A stretch of 7,313 nt of DNA from an uncultured Verrucomicrobiota bacterium (lineage in GTDB: Bacteria; Verrucomicrobiota; Verrucomicrobiia; Limisphaerales; UBA1096): positions 1 to 7,313 of the forward strand of contig CAJWPV010000066.1 in the NCBI GenBank assembly GCA_913045395.1, given 5' to 3'. The translations under genes and the position numbers were made by a program. Within the stretch, counting starts at the first letter, position 1, and every line of letters begins with the position of its first letter. Below are positions 1 to 6,106 of the stretch, in pieces. The notes under the pieces were generated by a model, which did no database searches, was not told the DNA's origin, and saw nothing but the letters and a program-made list of their open reading frames with translations.

Positions 1-1
1 C

Positions 2-865
2 GGCAAGCATTTCAAGGTCAACGCCATGGTGGCCAAGGAGAGCGTGCGCGCGCGGATGGAGGATCGCGACGTCGGCATCAGCTACACCGAGTTCAGCTAC
101 ATGATCCTGCAGGCGCTCGACTTCCATCACCTGTGCGTGCAGCACGAGTGCGAGCTGCAGATTGGCGGCAGCGACCAGTGGGGCAACATCACTGCTGGCA
201 TCGACCTCATCCACCGACGGCAAAACCGCCAGGCGTTTGGCCTGACACTGCCGCTTATCACCAACGCAGACGGTTCGAAGTTCGGCAAGACCGAGGCCGG
301 CGCCGTGTGGCTCGACGTGGCCCGCACGAGCATCTACCAGTTTTACCAGTACTGGGTGCGTGTTGATGACCGTGACGTGGTGCGATACCTAAATTTTTTC
401 ACCTTTCTGCACCGGGACGATGTCGAGGCCTTGGCTCGGCAACACTCGGAGCAGCCGCAAGCGCGCATCGCTCACAAGGCCTTGGCCAAGGAAGTGACCG
501 CCCTGGCACACGGTGAGGCGGCGGCCAACGAGGCCATTCGTGCTAGCGAGATTTTGTTCGGCGGCGAGCTGGATGGCATCACCGAGGCGACCTTTCGGGA
601 GATTGCCGGCGAGGTGCCGACGCATGAAATCAGGTTGGACCGTTTTGGCGGAGAGGGGCTTTGGCTGCCGGAGCTGCTGCACGAGGCCGGCCTGGCCCAG
701 TCGCGTGGCCAGGCTCGCAAGGATGTCAAGGGTGGTGGAGCGTACGTTAACAACCGGCGCACCGATGACGAGCAGCACAAGTTGCAGTCTGGCGACCTGT
801 TGTTCGGAAAATACCTGCTGTTGCGCCGGGGCAAACGCAACTACGCCGTTGTTTTGGTCAAGTAA
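2..865 (+). CDS. tyrS: Tyrosyl-tRNA synthetase, 3' part (5' end outside window)
   Basis: Class I aminoacyl-tRNA synthetase that activates tyrosine with ATP and charges tRNA-Tyr in the cytosol. The reading frame is open from base 2, where GKHFKVNAMVAKES matches the conserved middle of bacterial TyrS, so the ATG at base 26 is internal. The N-terminal Rossmann half with the HIGH-type motif lies outside the window. Visible landmarks are the tyrosine-pocket segment QIGGSDQWGN (bases 158–187) and KFGKT (bases 278–292), the bacterial TyrS form of the KMSKS loop. A C-terminal S4-like RNA-binding domain spans about bases 629–853 and includes GGGAYVNN. It ends in TAA at 863–865. The nusG-like gene starts about 43 bp downstream on the same strand with no visible terminator between, so co-transcription is plausible. 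Identification is secure; only the truncation limits it. Confidence 0.97.
   Translation, partial: GKHFKVNAMVAKESVRARMEDRDVGISYTEFSYMILQALDFHHLCVQHECELQIGGSDQWGNITAGIDLIHRRQNRQAFGLTLPLITNADGSKFGKTEAGAVWLDVARTSIYQFYQYWVRVDDRDVVRYLNFFTFLHRDDVEALARQHSEQPQARIAHKALAKEVTALAHGEAAANEAIRASEILFGGELDGITEATFREIAGEVPTHEIRLDRFGGEGLWLPELLHEAGLAQSRGQARKDVKGGGAYVNNRRTDDEQHKLQSGDLLFGKYLLLRRGKRNYAVVLVK
481..490. repeat. CTTGGCCAAG palindrome inside tyrS
   Basis: Exact copy read in frame as Leu-Ala-Lys (TTG GCC AAG). Confidence 0.75.
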
Positions 866-889
866 TTTGGCTATATTTTCCGTCGAGAT

Positions 890-895
890 GGAGGA
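890..895 (+). promoter_or_regulatory. Ribosome binding site of the NusG-like gene
   Basis: GGAGGA is a strong Shine-Dalgarno match. It lies 13 bases before the ATG at 909 and overlaps the alternative in-frame ATG at 888, which has no purine-rich sequence upstream. This favours 909 as the start, although the spacing is somewhat long. Confidence 0.5.
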
Positions 896-908
896 GCTTA
901 CGGAAGTC

Positions 909-1421
909 ATGGACGCAGTCGAGGCACCGCAAAACGCGGAGTTGGAGTGGTACGTGGCTCACGTGCGACCGCGCTGCGAAAAGAAGCTCGTCGAGCACGG
1001 AAAAGTCTACAAATTCCCGACCACCCTCCCGACCTATAGCAGCACCAAGAAATATCGCGGCAAGGTGGTTACCTTCCGAAAACCGCTTTTCCCCGGCTAC
1101 GTTTTTCTCCAGCTCAACCGCAAAACACGGCAGATGGCGCAGCAGAGTAACTACGTTGCCAACATGCTTGGAGTTCCTGATCAGGAGGAATTTAAAGAAC
1201 AGTTAAACGACATTCTTTTTGCCCTTGATCAGCAGGTAGACATCCGCGTGGAGCCGACGATCGAGGTGGGGAACCGGGTGATTGTCAGATCCGGCCCACT
1301 GCAGGGGCAGGAGGGCTGGGTGGAAGAGCGGTTCGGGATGACCACGATACTGTTGCGGCTTGATTTCATTGGCAAGGCCGCGGCTGTCAAGGTTGGGGCT
1401 GACACGTTGGAACTGATTTAA
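909..1421 (+). CDS. NusG/RfaH-like transcription elongation factor
   Basis: Predicted cytosolic transcription factor of the NusG superfamily, 170 aa. An N-terminal NGN domain (about residues 12–113) opens with EWYVAHVRPRCEKK and contains KPLFPGYVFLQL at about 58–69, a hallmark of NusG, RfaH and UpxY-type proteins. A C-terminal KOW domain (about 120–168) carries VIVRSGPLQGQEGWV. NGN domains bind the RNA polymerase clamp and reduce pausing; KOW domains contact Rho, ribosomal protein S10 or other partners. The start at 909 was chosen for its upstream GGAGGA; ATG 888 would add seven residues. The housekeeping nusG usually sits with secE and rplK, and neither is here, so this is probably a specialised paralogue. 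Paralogues of this kind often control long operons such as polysaccharide clusters, but no such cluster is visible in the window. Family assignment is firm; the target is unknown. Confidence 0.9.
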   Translation: MDAVEAPQNAELEWYVAHVRPRCEKKLVEHGKVYKFPTTLPTYSSTKKYRGKVVTFRKPLFPGYVFLQLNRKTRQMAQQSNYVANMLGVPDQEEFKEQLNDILFALDQQVDIRVEPTIEVGNRVIVRSGPLQGQEGWVEERFGMTTILLRLDFIGKAAAVKVGADTLELI

Positions 1422-1474
1422 CGCAACTCCGGACTGGTATTTGGGCGGTGCCGGTGGCAGGCTTTGCACTTCCA

Positions 1475-2530
1475 ATGCCCGCTGCAACAAAAGCATCCGT
1501 CCGCAAGGGGATTCTGGCTGGTGGAAACTGGATCATCGATCAGGTGAAGATGATCGATGTGTACCCTCAGCGGGAGCAACTGGCCAACATCACGGGGGCC
1601 ACAATCACCGGCACGGGCGGCTCCCCGTACAATTTGCTGGTCAACCTCGCCAAACTAAACGCCGGCATCCCGCTTGCCGCCGCCGGGCTGGTTGGCAAGG
1701 ATGCGTTCGGCAATCTGATTCTCGAGGATTGCGCTAGACACAGCATCGACACCAAGCTGCTCAAGGCAACCTCCGATGCTCCGACTTCCTACACGGATGT
1801 CATGACCGAGACCAAAGGCGGCAACCGGACGTTTTTTCACAACCGCGGTGCCAACGCGCTCTGGGACGGCAGCGATCTGGATTTCAACAAAACCAGGGCC
1901 ATGTTTTTTCACCTCGGCTATCTGCTCCTGCTCGACGAGTTGGATGGTCCCGACAAAAAATACGGCACCAAGGCGGCAAGGCTGTTGGCGGCGGCGCAGG
2001 CGGCCGGGCTGCGGACAAGTATCGACGCCGTGAGCGAGGACAGCGATCGCTTCACCAAGGTCATCATCCCTGCACTGCAATACACCGACTACTGCTTCCT
2101 TAATGAAGTCGAGGCGGGCAAGACAACCGGTTTCAAGATCCGGCAGGACGACGGCAGTCTGGACACTGTGGCGCTTCGGCACGCCGCCGGCGCGTTGTTG
2201 CAGATGGGCGTTGGCGAACTGGTGGTAATCCACTTTCCGGAGGGCGGGTTTGTGCGCACGCGAAAGGGCGAAGATGTGCTGCAATCCTCATTGCGAATCC
2301 CGGCCAGGGACATCGTTGGCGCGGCCGGGGCTGGCGACGCCTTCTGCACCGGCATGCTGCTTGGCCTGCACGAGGAATGGGACCTGGCCAATTGCCTGGA
2401 GACGGCTGTCTGCGCCGCCTGCGCCTGCCTCTCCGACCCATCCTGCACCGGCGGCATGAAATCACTCCGTAGTGTGCAGGCCTTGGCCAGGAAATATAAA
2501 TTCCGGCCGAGGCTCGAGCCGGAATACTAA
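1475..2530 (+). CDS. PfkB-family carbohydrate/nucleoside kinase
   Basis: ATP-dependent kinase of the ribokinase/PfkB fold, 351 aa from ATG 1475, cytosolic. The N-terminal substrate-binding signature is visible as GGSPYN followed by LAKLNAGIPLAAAGLVGKD (about residues 48–76). NEVEA at 210–214 matches the conserved NxxE motif that organises Mg and phosphate. The C-terminal signature GAAGAGDAFCTG (282–293) contains the anion hole and the catalytic base Asp288. Length fits the family. A GTG at 1448 would add nine residues. ATG 1475 is preferred because homologous sequence starts only after it, with GILAGGNWIIDQVK from residue 12, though neither start has a strong ribosome binding site (weak GGCAGG at 1456–1461). 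The substrate cannot be read from the sequence: ribose, fructose, adenosine and related compounds are all possible. It starts 53 bp after the nusG-like gene on the same strand and may share its transcript. Confidence 0.9.
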   Translation: MPAATKASVRKGILAGGNWIIDQVKMIDVYPQREQLANITGATITGTGGSPYNLLVNLAKLNAGIPLAAAGLVGKDAFGNLILEDCARHSIDTKLLKATSDAPTSYTDVMTETKGGNRTFFHNRGANALWDGSDLDFNKTRAMFFHLGYLLLLDELDGPDKKYGTKAARLLAAAQAAGLRTSIDAVSEDSDRFTKVIIPALQYTDYCFLNEVEAGKTTGFKIRQDDGSLDTVALRHAAGALLQMGVGELVVIHFPEGGFVRTRKGEDVLQSSLRIPARDIVGAAGAGDAFCTGMLLGLHEEWDLANCLETAVCAACACLSDPSCTGGMKSLRSVQALARKYKFRPRLEPEY

Positions 2531-2558
2531 AAACACTCCGTTTGGTCAGGCGGAGTGT
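2529..2558 (-). terminator. Rho-independent terminator of efp
   Basis: A perfect 8-bp inverted repeat (2533–2540 with 2551–2558) flanks a 10-base loop. Read on the − strand, ACACTCCG…CGGAGTGT ends in a run of T (2533–2529), the classic intrinsic terminator layout, and it begins 24 bases after the EF-P stop. On the + strand the hairpin starts 3 bases after the kinase stop but lacks a U-tract, so it would terminate kinase transcripts poorly at best. In + strand RNA the stem can extend inward by two G-U pairs and one A-U pair. Confidence 0.82.
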
Positions 2559-2581
2559 CCACATATATCGTTGGCGACGAA

Positions 2582-3145
2582 CTACTTGTTCACGCGCTCC
2601 ATGTATTTTCCATCCCGGGTGTCCACCTTCAGTCGTTCGCCCGTTTTGATGAAAAGCGGTGCTTGAATGGTTTTTCCGGTCTCGAGGGTGACGGTTTTCA
2701 TCACGTTCGTGGTGGAATCGCCCTTCACGCCGTCCGGCGCGTTAGTCACGGTGAGAACTACGCTTGACGGCAGCTCCAGTACGGCCGGGTTGCCCTCAAT
2801 GAAGGTGATCTGGACCGGGCAGTTTTCGACCATGTAATCCACCGCATTACCGACGAGATCCAACGTCACAGTCATAGGTTCGTAGGTTTCCGGATCGGTG
2901 AAAACGAAGTCGTCGCCGTCGCGATAGCTGTACTCCATCTTGCGGTGGTCGAGCGGAATCACGTCGACTTTCTCAGTGGAACTGAACCGGGTATCGAGCG
3001 ATTTGCCAGTGCGAATGCTGCGCAGCGTGGCCTGAACAAACGCACGCGTCTTCGGGGGGGTGCGGTGCTGGCACTCCAGCACGACGGCCACCTCGCCCTT
3101 GTGCTTAACAGCCATTCCTTTGCGAAGATCGTTTCCTAAAGGCAT
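2582..3145 (-). CDS. efp: Translation elongation factor P
   Basis: EF-P binds between the ribosomal P and E sites and rescues ribosomes stalled on polyproline stretches. The protein has 187 aa, the usual family length, with an N-terminal KOW-like domain (about residues 3–60) and two OB domains (about 67–121 and 129–186). The C-terminal segment GERLKVDTRDGKYMERV is the conserved family ending. The tip loop that reaches the peptidyl-transferase centre reads TPPKTRAF, which places Lys32 where E. coli has the modified Lys34. The base before it is Pro instead of the usual Gly, and these codons lie in a run of seven identical bases (3054–3060). The frame is intact on both sides, so no frameshift is indicated. 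No modification enzyme gene (epmA/epmB, earP) is in the window. The start at 3145 fits homologues; its ribosome binding site is weak. A terminator follows the stop codon. Confidence 0.97.
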   Translation of the reverse strand: MPLGNDLRKGMAVKHKGEVAVVLECQHRTPPKTRAFVQATLRSIRTGKSLDTRFSSTEKVDVIPLDHRKMEYSYRDGDDFVFTDPETYEPMTVTLDLVGNAVDYMVENCPVQITFIEGNPAVLELPSSVVLTVTNAPDGVKGDSTTNVMKTVTLETGKTIQAPLFIKTGERLKVDTRDGKYMERVNK

Positions 3146-3181
3146 GATCGGGAATCCGTCTTTAACGAAAAACGGGGCGCG

Positions 3182-3209
3182 AACGTAACGAATCTCGTTC
3201 TGATTTCAA
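3182..3209 (-). promoter_or_regulatory. efp: Possible sigma70-type promoter upstream of efp
   Basis: On the − strand TTGAAA (3209–3204) is followed after 16 bases by TACGTT (3187–3182), about 37 bases before the efp ATG. The −35 box is good and the −10 box matches only at TA…T. The 89-bp gap to the upstream isochorismatase-fold gene is the longest inside this − strand series, which makes a promoter here reasonable, but the match is weak. Confidence 0.25.
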
Positions 3210-3234
3210 GCCCGGAATTGTGACCGACGATCCA

Positions 3235-4116
3235 CTATTTGCGCGGGTCGTTCTTAAAACGGAACGGGGCCTTGCCAGTGATGGCGCTGCTTGTGATGGA
3301 GGGGCACCAGAATTTTTCGATGTGTTGCACGATCAGGTCGGTGCCCTCGAAGTGGCTGACGAATGGCCGCTTTTTGGGGTTGTACATCGTGTCGGTCATG
3401 TCGCGCATGAGGACAACGTTTTTGCCGACAGTGACCATTTGCCGGATGCCTACCGGGCGGCCGAGCACGCACATGTTGAGGTGCACACCCATGAGGATGA
3501 TGTTGTTGATGCCGTGCTGCGTGAGCAGGTTGTACGTTTCCTGGCCGTTGTCGGTGATGGCGTCGCGTTCGTCGTCGATCGCGATGAGGTCGATCTGGCG
3601 CGTCCACGCCTCGCGGATCGGGTACTCCTCCTCGCAATCGCAACCCATGTCGGTGTCGTCGATCGGCAGTTCCGGTTCGCGGGACTTGTTTGGCCAGCAC
3701 CAGTTGGTGCCCCAGCGCACATCCTTTGAGAGCGCGACCGGCGGCTTGGCAGTCGGCGCGTCCTTGGCTCGTTTGCGGGCGGGAGTGTCACGGTAAAAAT
3801 CAACCGTGGAACTCGGCGCGTGGATGATGAGCATGCCCTTCTCGCGGGCCAGCAGGAGCAACTGGTTCATCGGCTTGGCCATTTCGGCGACGCGCTTGGC
3901 GGCGTTTGGGCACCAGTGATCGTCCCACATGTCCACGATGACCACGGCTGTCTTGGAGGCTTCCCAAGTGATTTGAGTCTCGACCGGTTTGTATTTGCCG
4001 CCACCGGTTGCCGAGAGCGCCTGCGAGCGGGCTGTAAACGTGAAAGAAGCTGGGTGAGCCATGTCTGGGACAGTAATAGTGGCCAGGGCGAACAGTGCCA
4101 GGGGGGCGGTTTTCAT
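3235..4116 (-). CDS. Secreted isochorismatase-fold (cysteine hydrolase) family protein
   Basis: Predicted exported protein, 293 aa from ATG 4116, of the isochorismatase-like hydrolase superfamily. The N-terminus MKTAPLALFALATITVP looks like a Sec signal peptide. An upstream TTG at 4140 would add eight residues and make a worse signal, so ATG 4116 is chosen, without a clear ribosome binding site. The fold is shown by AVVIVDMWDDHWC (about residues 57–69, candidate catalytic Asp62) and by ILMGVHLNMCVLGRP (about 207–221, candidate nucleophile Cys216). The expected catalytic lysine between them is not found: the aligned stretch is LIAIDDERDAITD, with Asp181 at that place. Extra cysteines occur at 69, 140, 159, 161 and 271. 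The substrate is unknown; members of the superfamily cleave isochorismate, nicotinamide, N-carbamoylsarcosine and others. It lies 43 bp downstream of the cytochrome gene and is probably co-transcribed with it. Confidence 0.85.
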   Translation of the reverse strand: MKTAPLALFALATITVPDMAHPASFTFTARSQALSATGGGKYKPVETQITWEASKTAVVIVDMWDDHWCPNAAKRVAEMAKPMNQLLLLAREKGMLIIHAPSSTVDFYRDTPARKRAKDAPTAKPPVALSKDVRWGTNWCWPNKSREPELPIDDTDMGCDCEEEYPIREAWTRQIDLIAIDDERDAITDNGQETYNLLTQHGINNIILMGVHLNMCVLGRPVGIRQMVTVGKNVVLMRDMTDTMYNPKKRPFVSHFEGTDLIVQHIEKFWCPSITSSAITGKAPFRFKNDPRK

Positions 4117-4124
4117 GCGCGGAG

Positions 4125-4134
4125 CTTGGCCAAG
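4125..4134. repeat. CTTGGCCAAG palindrome, intergenic copy
   Basis: Exact 10-bp palindrome in the gap between the cytochrome stop and the isochorismatase-fold start. Flanking G and C extend it to 12 bp (4124–4135). It is one of five identical copies in the window. Confidence 0.8.
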
Positions 4135-4159
4135 CGTCAAGGCTTTGTAAAGACGCCGG

Positions 4160-5251
4160 CTACGGCTTGGCCTGCTTGAGGCTGTGCAGGTAGGTGATCA
4201 TGTCCACCAGTTCCTGCGGCGTCATTGTTGCCTGGAGGCCGGGCAGCATGATGCTGGTCGGCAACTGCGTGCGCTTAATGATGTCCGTCGCTTTGTAGGT
4301 GATGGAAATGCCGCCGGGCAACTTGAGCGTCACCTCGTCGTTGGTTTGGCTGGTGATGATGCCCAATGCCTCGGCACCGTTCTGCATTTTCAACAGCCAC
4401 GCCTCGTAGCCGAACGAGATGCCGGCGCTGGGGTCGAGAATAGAGAGCAACAACGCTTCGCGGCCGAGCTTGGTGCCGATGCCGGAGAGTTTCGGGCCGA
4501 AGTCGATGCCTCTGCCGTTGATCTGGTGGCAGGTGGCGCAAGTGCTTTGCGGCCGAAAGAAAATTTTTTCACCATTGGCAATGTCGCCCTTCATCGCAAC
4601 AAGCTCAGCCAAGGGCGGCAGCGCTTGGCCAAGTCCCTGCGGTGGAGGGAAGAGCTTGGCAGCCTGTGTGCGTAGGTTTTTCCAGCGGATGCTGCGCAGT
4701 GCGTTGCCGGCGGCGAAGCCAATGTCTGCCGGGAGCCGCCCGGCCTCGGCCTCGGTCAAAAGTGCCCTGGCGCCGGTCTTGGCCTTGGCCAGGCCGTTGA
4801 CGGCAATCGTGCGCAGATTCAGCGGCTTCTTGGCGTCCTTGGCCAAGCGCAGCAACACCGGCCCGGTCTCGGGTGTTTGCGCGTTGGCCAGCACGGTGAC
4901 CGTGACGGTGGCGTTTTGCCCGTCGATGGCGGCGCGGATCAGCCTCAAGCCAGCGTCATTGCGGAGCAGGCGGATTGCCTCGACACCGGTGGAGTCGTTG
5001 GGATTGGCCTGGGCGTACTGGAGCAGCTCCGCCTCGTGGCCGGGCAGCTTGAAATCACGCACAATCTCGACAAACGCCGCCTGGCCACGCGTTGACTCGA
5101 GGGTTTTGAGTACCACCCTCTTGATCGCCGGGTTGGCCTCAAGGTCGATGTCCTTCAACCGCTTGATCGCCTCAAGCTGGACGTTGAGCTGAGCCGACAA
5201 ATGAGGGGTGGCCAAGCCGATGGCCAACACGATGAAAAACCGTTTCAACAT
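4160..5251 (-). CDS. Secreted c-type cytochrome with HEAT-like repeats (Planctomycete/Verrucomicrobium-type heme domain)
   Basis: Predicted periplasmic electron carrier, 363 aa. Residues 1–21 (MLKRFFIVLAIGLATPHLSAQ) form a Sec signal peptide. Residues about 22–215 are alpha-helical with HEAT-like character (for example ATVTVTVLANAQTPETGPVL and NLRTIAVNGLAKAKTGA). A cytochrome c domain follows: MKGDIANGEKIFF leads into the heme-attachment site CATCH (238–242), then GRGIDFGPKLSGIG. Met335 in SIMLPGL is the likely distal heme ligand, and the protein ends with LTxxE-type helix TPQELVDMITYLHSL. This C-terminal module resembles the putative heme-binding domain of Pirellula/Verrucomicrobium-type proteins. 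Those proteins are often much longer, with a beta-propeller dehydrogenase domain in front, which is absent here. AAGGG (5261–5257) lies 5 bases before the ATG, and the folE2 stop is one base upstream (TGAGATG on the − strand). Electron partners are unknown. Confidence 0.92.
   Translation of the reverse strand: MLKRFFIVLAIGLATPHLSAQLNVQLEAIKRLKDIDLEANPAIKRVVLKTLESTRGQAAFVEIVRDFKLPGHEAELLQYAQANPNDSTGVEAIRLLRNDAGLRLIRAAIDGQNATVTVTVLANAQTPETGPVLLRLAKDAKKPLNLRTIAVNGLAKAKTGARALLTEAEAGRLPADIGFAAGNALRSIRWKNLRTQAAKLFPPPQGLGQALPPLAELVAMKGDIANGEKIFFRPQSTCATCHQINGRGIDFGPKLSGIGTKLGREALLLSILDPSAGISFGYEAWLLKMQNGAEALGIITSQTNDEVTLKLPGGISITYKATDIIKRTQLPTSIMLPGLQATMTPQELVDMITYLHSLKQAKP
4624..4633. repeat. CTTGGCCAAG palindrome inside the cytochrome gene, first copy
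   Basis: Exact copy read on the − strand as Leu-Gly-Gln (CTT GGC CAA), a different frame from the copies in tyrS and at 4838. Confidence 0.75.
4838..4847. repeat. CTTGGCCAAG palindrome inside the cytochrome gene, second copy
   Basis: Exact copy read on the − strand as Leu-Ala-Lys. A one-mismatch relative, CTTGGCCAGG, lies nearby at 4784–4793. Confidence 0.75.
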
Positions 5252-5252
5252 C

Positions 5253-6062
5253 TCAGCCCTTCTCGATGCAGGCGTAGGCGTTGTGGTTGTGGATGCTCTC
5301 GAAGTTCTCGGCCTCGACCCGGTACCACGTGACGTGTTCGTGCGCCTTGAGCTTGAGCACCACGTTGCGGACGAGATCCTCGACGAAAACCGGGTTTTCG
5401 TAGGCGCGCTCAGTCACCGCCTTTTCGTCGGGACGCTTGAGCAGAGAATACAGCTCACTGCTGGCCGACTGCTCGACGAGCGTGATCAGATCCTCGATCC
5501 ACACCGTCTCCGAGGAGCGGATGGCCACCGTGACCTCGCTACGCTGGTTGTGCGCGCCGAACTGGCTGATCGCCTTCGAGCAGGGGCAGAGCGTCGTCAC
5601 CGCGACGCGCAGGGTCATCACAAAATCAATGTCATTGCCGGTGGCGTTGGCCTCGAAACGCACGTTGTAGTCCATCAACCCCTCGCGCCCGGTGGCCGGC
5701 GCCTTCTTTGTGATGAAGTACGGAAACTCCATCTCGAGGTGCGACGTGTCGGCTTTGAGCCGCTCCTGCATCCGGGCGAGCAGGTCGGGGATGTTCTCGA
5801 CGTGGATCATCCCGCCGTGCGAGTGGAGTACCTCGATGAAACGGCTCATGTGAGTCCCCTTGAACTCCATAGGCAAATCCACGAACAGGCCGACCGTGGC
5901 GATGGTGTTCTGCATCACATGGGCGCGGTCCCGCACCTGGATGGGGAACCGCAGTCGCCGCACGCCGACCTTGTCGATCGGCAGCTCACGTGTGTCACGC
6001 GTGTTCTGCGCGTCGTGCAGCGGGGTCTTTACGGCTGAAGTTGATGAATGCTCGCCCGGCAT
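5253..6062 (-). CDS. folE2: GTP cyclohydrolase I type IB (FolE2)
   Basis: Converts GTP to 7,8-dihydroneopterin triphosphate, the first step toward tetrahydrofolate and, in many bacteria, queuosine; cytosolic. The 269-aa product carries the family signature VAVTTLCPCSKAIS with Cys159 and Cys161, then GAHNQRSEV with His171, PDEK with Glu213, YENPVFVEDL (221–230) and NFESIHNHNAYA (253–264). The spacing Cys159–His171–Glu213 matches the catalytic metal ligands Cys147, His159 and Glu201 that I recall for Neisseria FolE2. FolE2 replaces the zinc-dependent FolE and in some bacteria is induced under zinc limitation by Zur; no Zur box was recognised here. ATG 6062 was chosen because the frame extends further upstream into the SGNH gene without homologous sequence; GTG 6065 is adjacent. 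The ribosome binding site is weak. The SGNH gene ends 44 bp upstream. Confidence 0.96.
   Translation of the reverse strand: MPGEHSSTSAVKTPLHDAQNTRDTRELPIDKVGVRRLRFPIQVRDRAHVMQNTIATVGLFVDLPMEFKGTHMSRFIEVLHSHGGMIHVENIPDLLARMQERLKADTSHLEMEFPYFITKKAPATGREGLMDYNVRFEANATGNDIDFVMTLRVAVTTLCPCSKAISQFGAHNQRSEVTVAIRSSETVWIEDLITLVEQSASSELYSLLKRPDEKAVTERAYENPVFVEDLVRNVVLKLKAHEHVTWYRVEAENFESIHNHNAYACIEKG
5257..5261 (-). promoter_or_regulatory. Ribosome binding site of the cytochrome gene, inside folE2
   Basis: AAGGG on the − strand, 5 bases before the cytochrome ATG (5251–5249), falls in the last codons of folE2. With the stop and start codons one base apart, it supports both the chosen start and translational coupling. 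Confidence 0.6.
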
Positions 6063-6106
6063 CACGGCCAGCGTAACAGTGCCATCCGGTTTTGCCAATT
6101 GGCGAA

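Noticed and set aside
389..910. Long − strand open frame opposite tyrS
   Set aside because: It has no recognisable domain and is antisense to well-conserved TyrS sequence; open antisense frames are expected at this GC content.
1534..1559. 8-bp inverted repeat CATCGATC…GATCGATG near the start of the kinase gene
   Set aside because: It lies within conserved coding sequence (Ile-Ile-Asp-Gln and Met-Ile-Asp) made of GATC/ATCGAT words, has no U-tract, and is easily explained by codon content.
1655..2284. − strand open frame inside the kinase gene
   Set aside because: It is antisense to PfkB signatures and has no domain of its own.
3187..3199. Short hairpin AACGA…TCGTT between efp and the isochorismatase-fold gene
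   Set aside because: The stem is only 5 bp, AT-rich, with a 3-base loop and no adjacent U-tract, so it is not a credible terminator.
3220..3729. + strand open frame opposite the isochorismatase-fold gene
   Set aside because: Biased composition (rich in Val, His, Asp) is typical of an antisense shadow, and the − strand protein has recognisable motifs.
5208..6038. Long + strand open frame opposite folE2
   Set aside because: The opposite strand encodes clear FolE2 motifs; this product shows no family features and no ribosome binding site.
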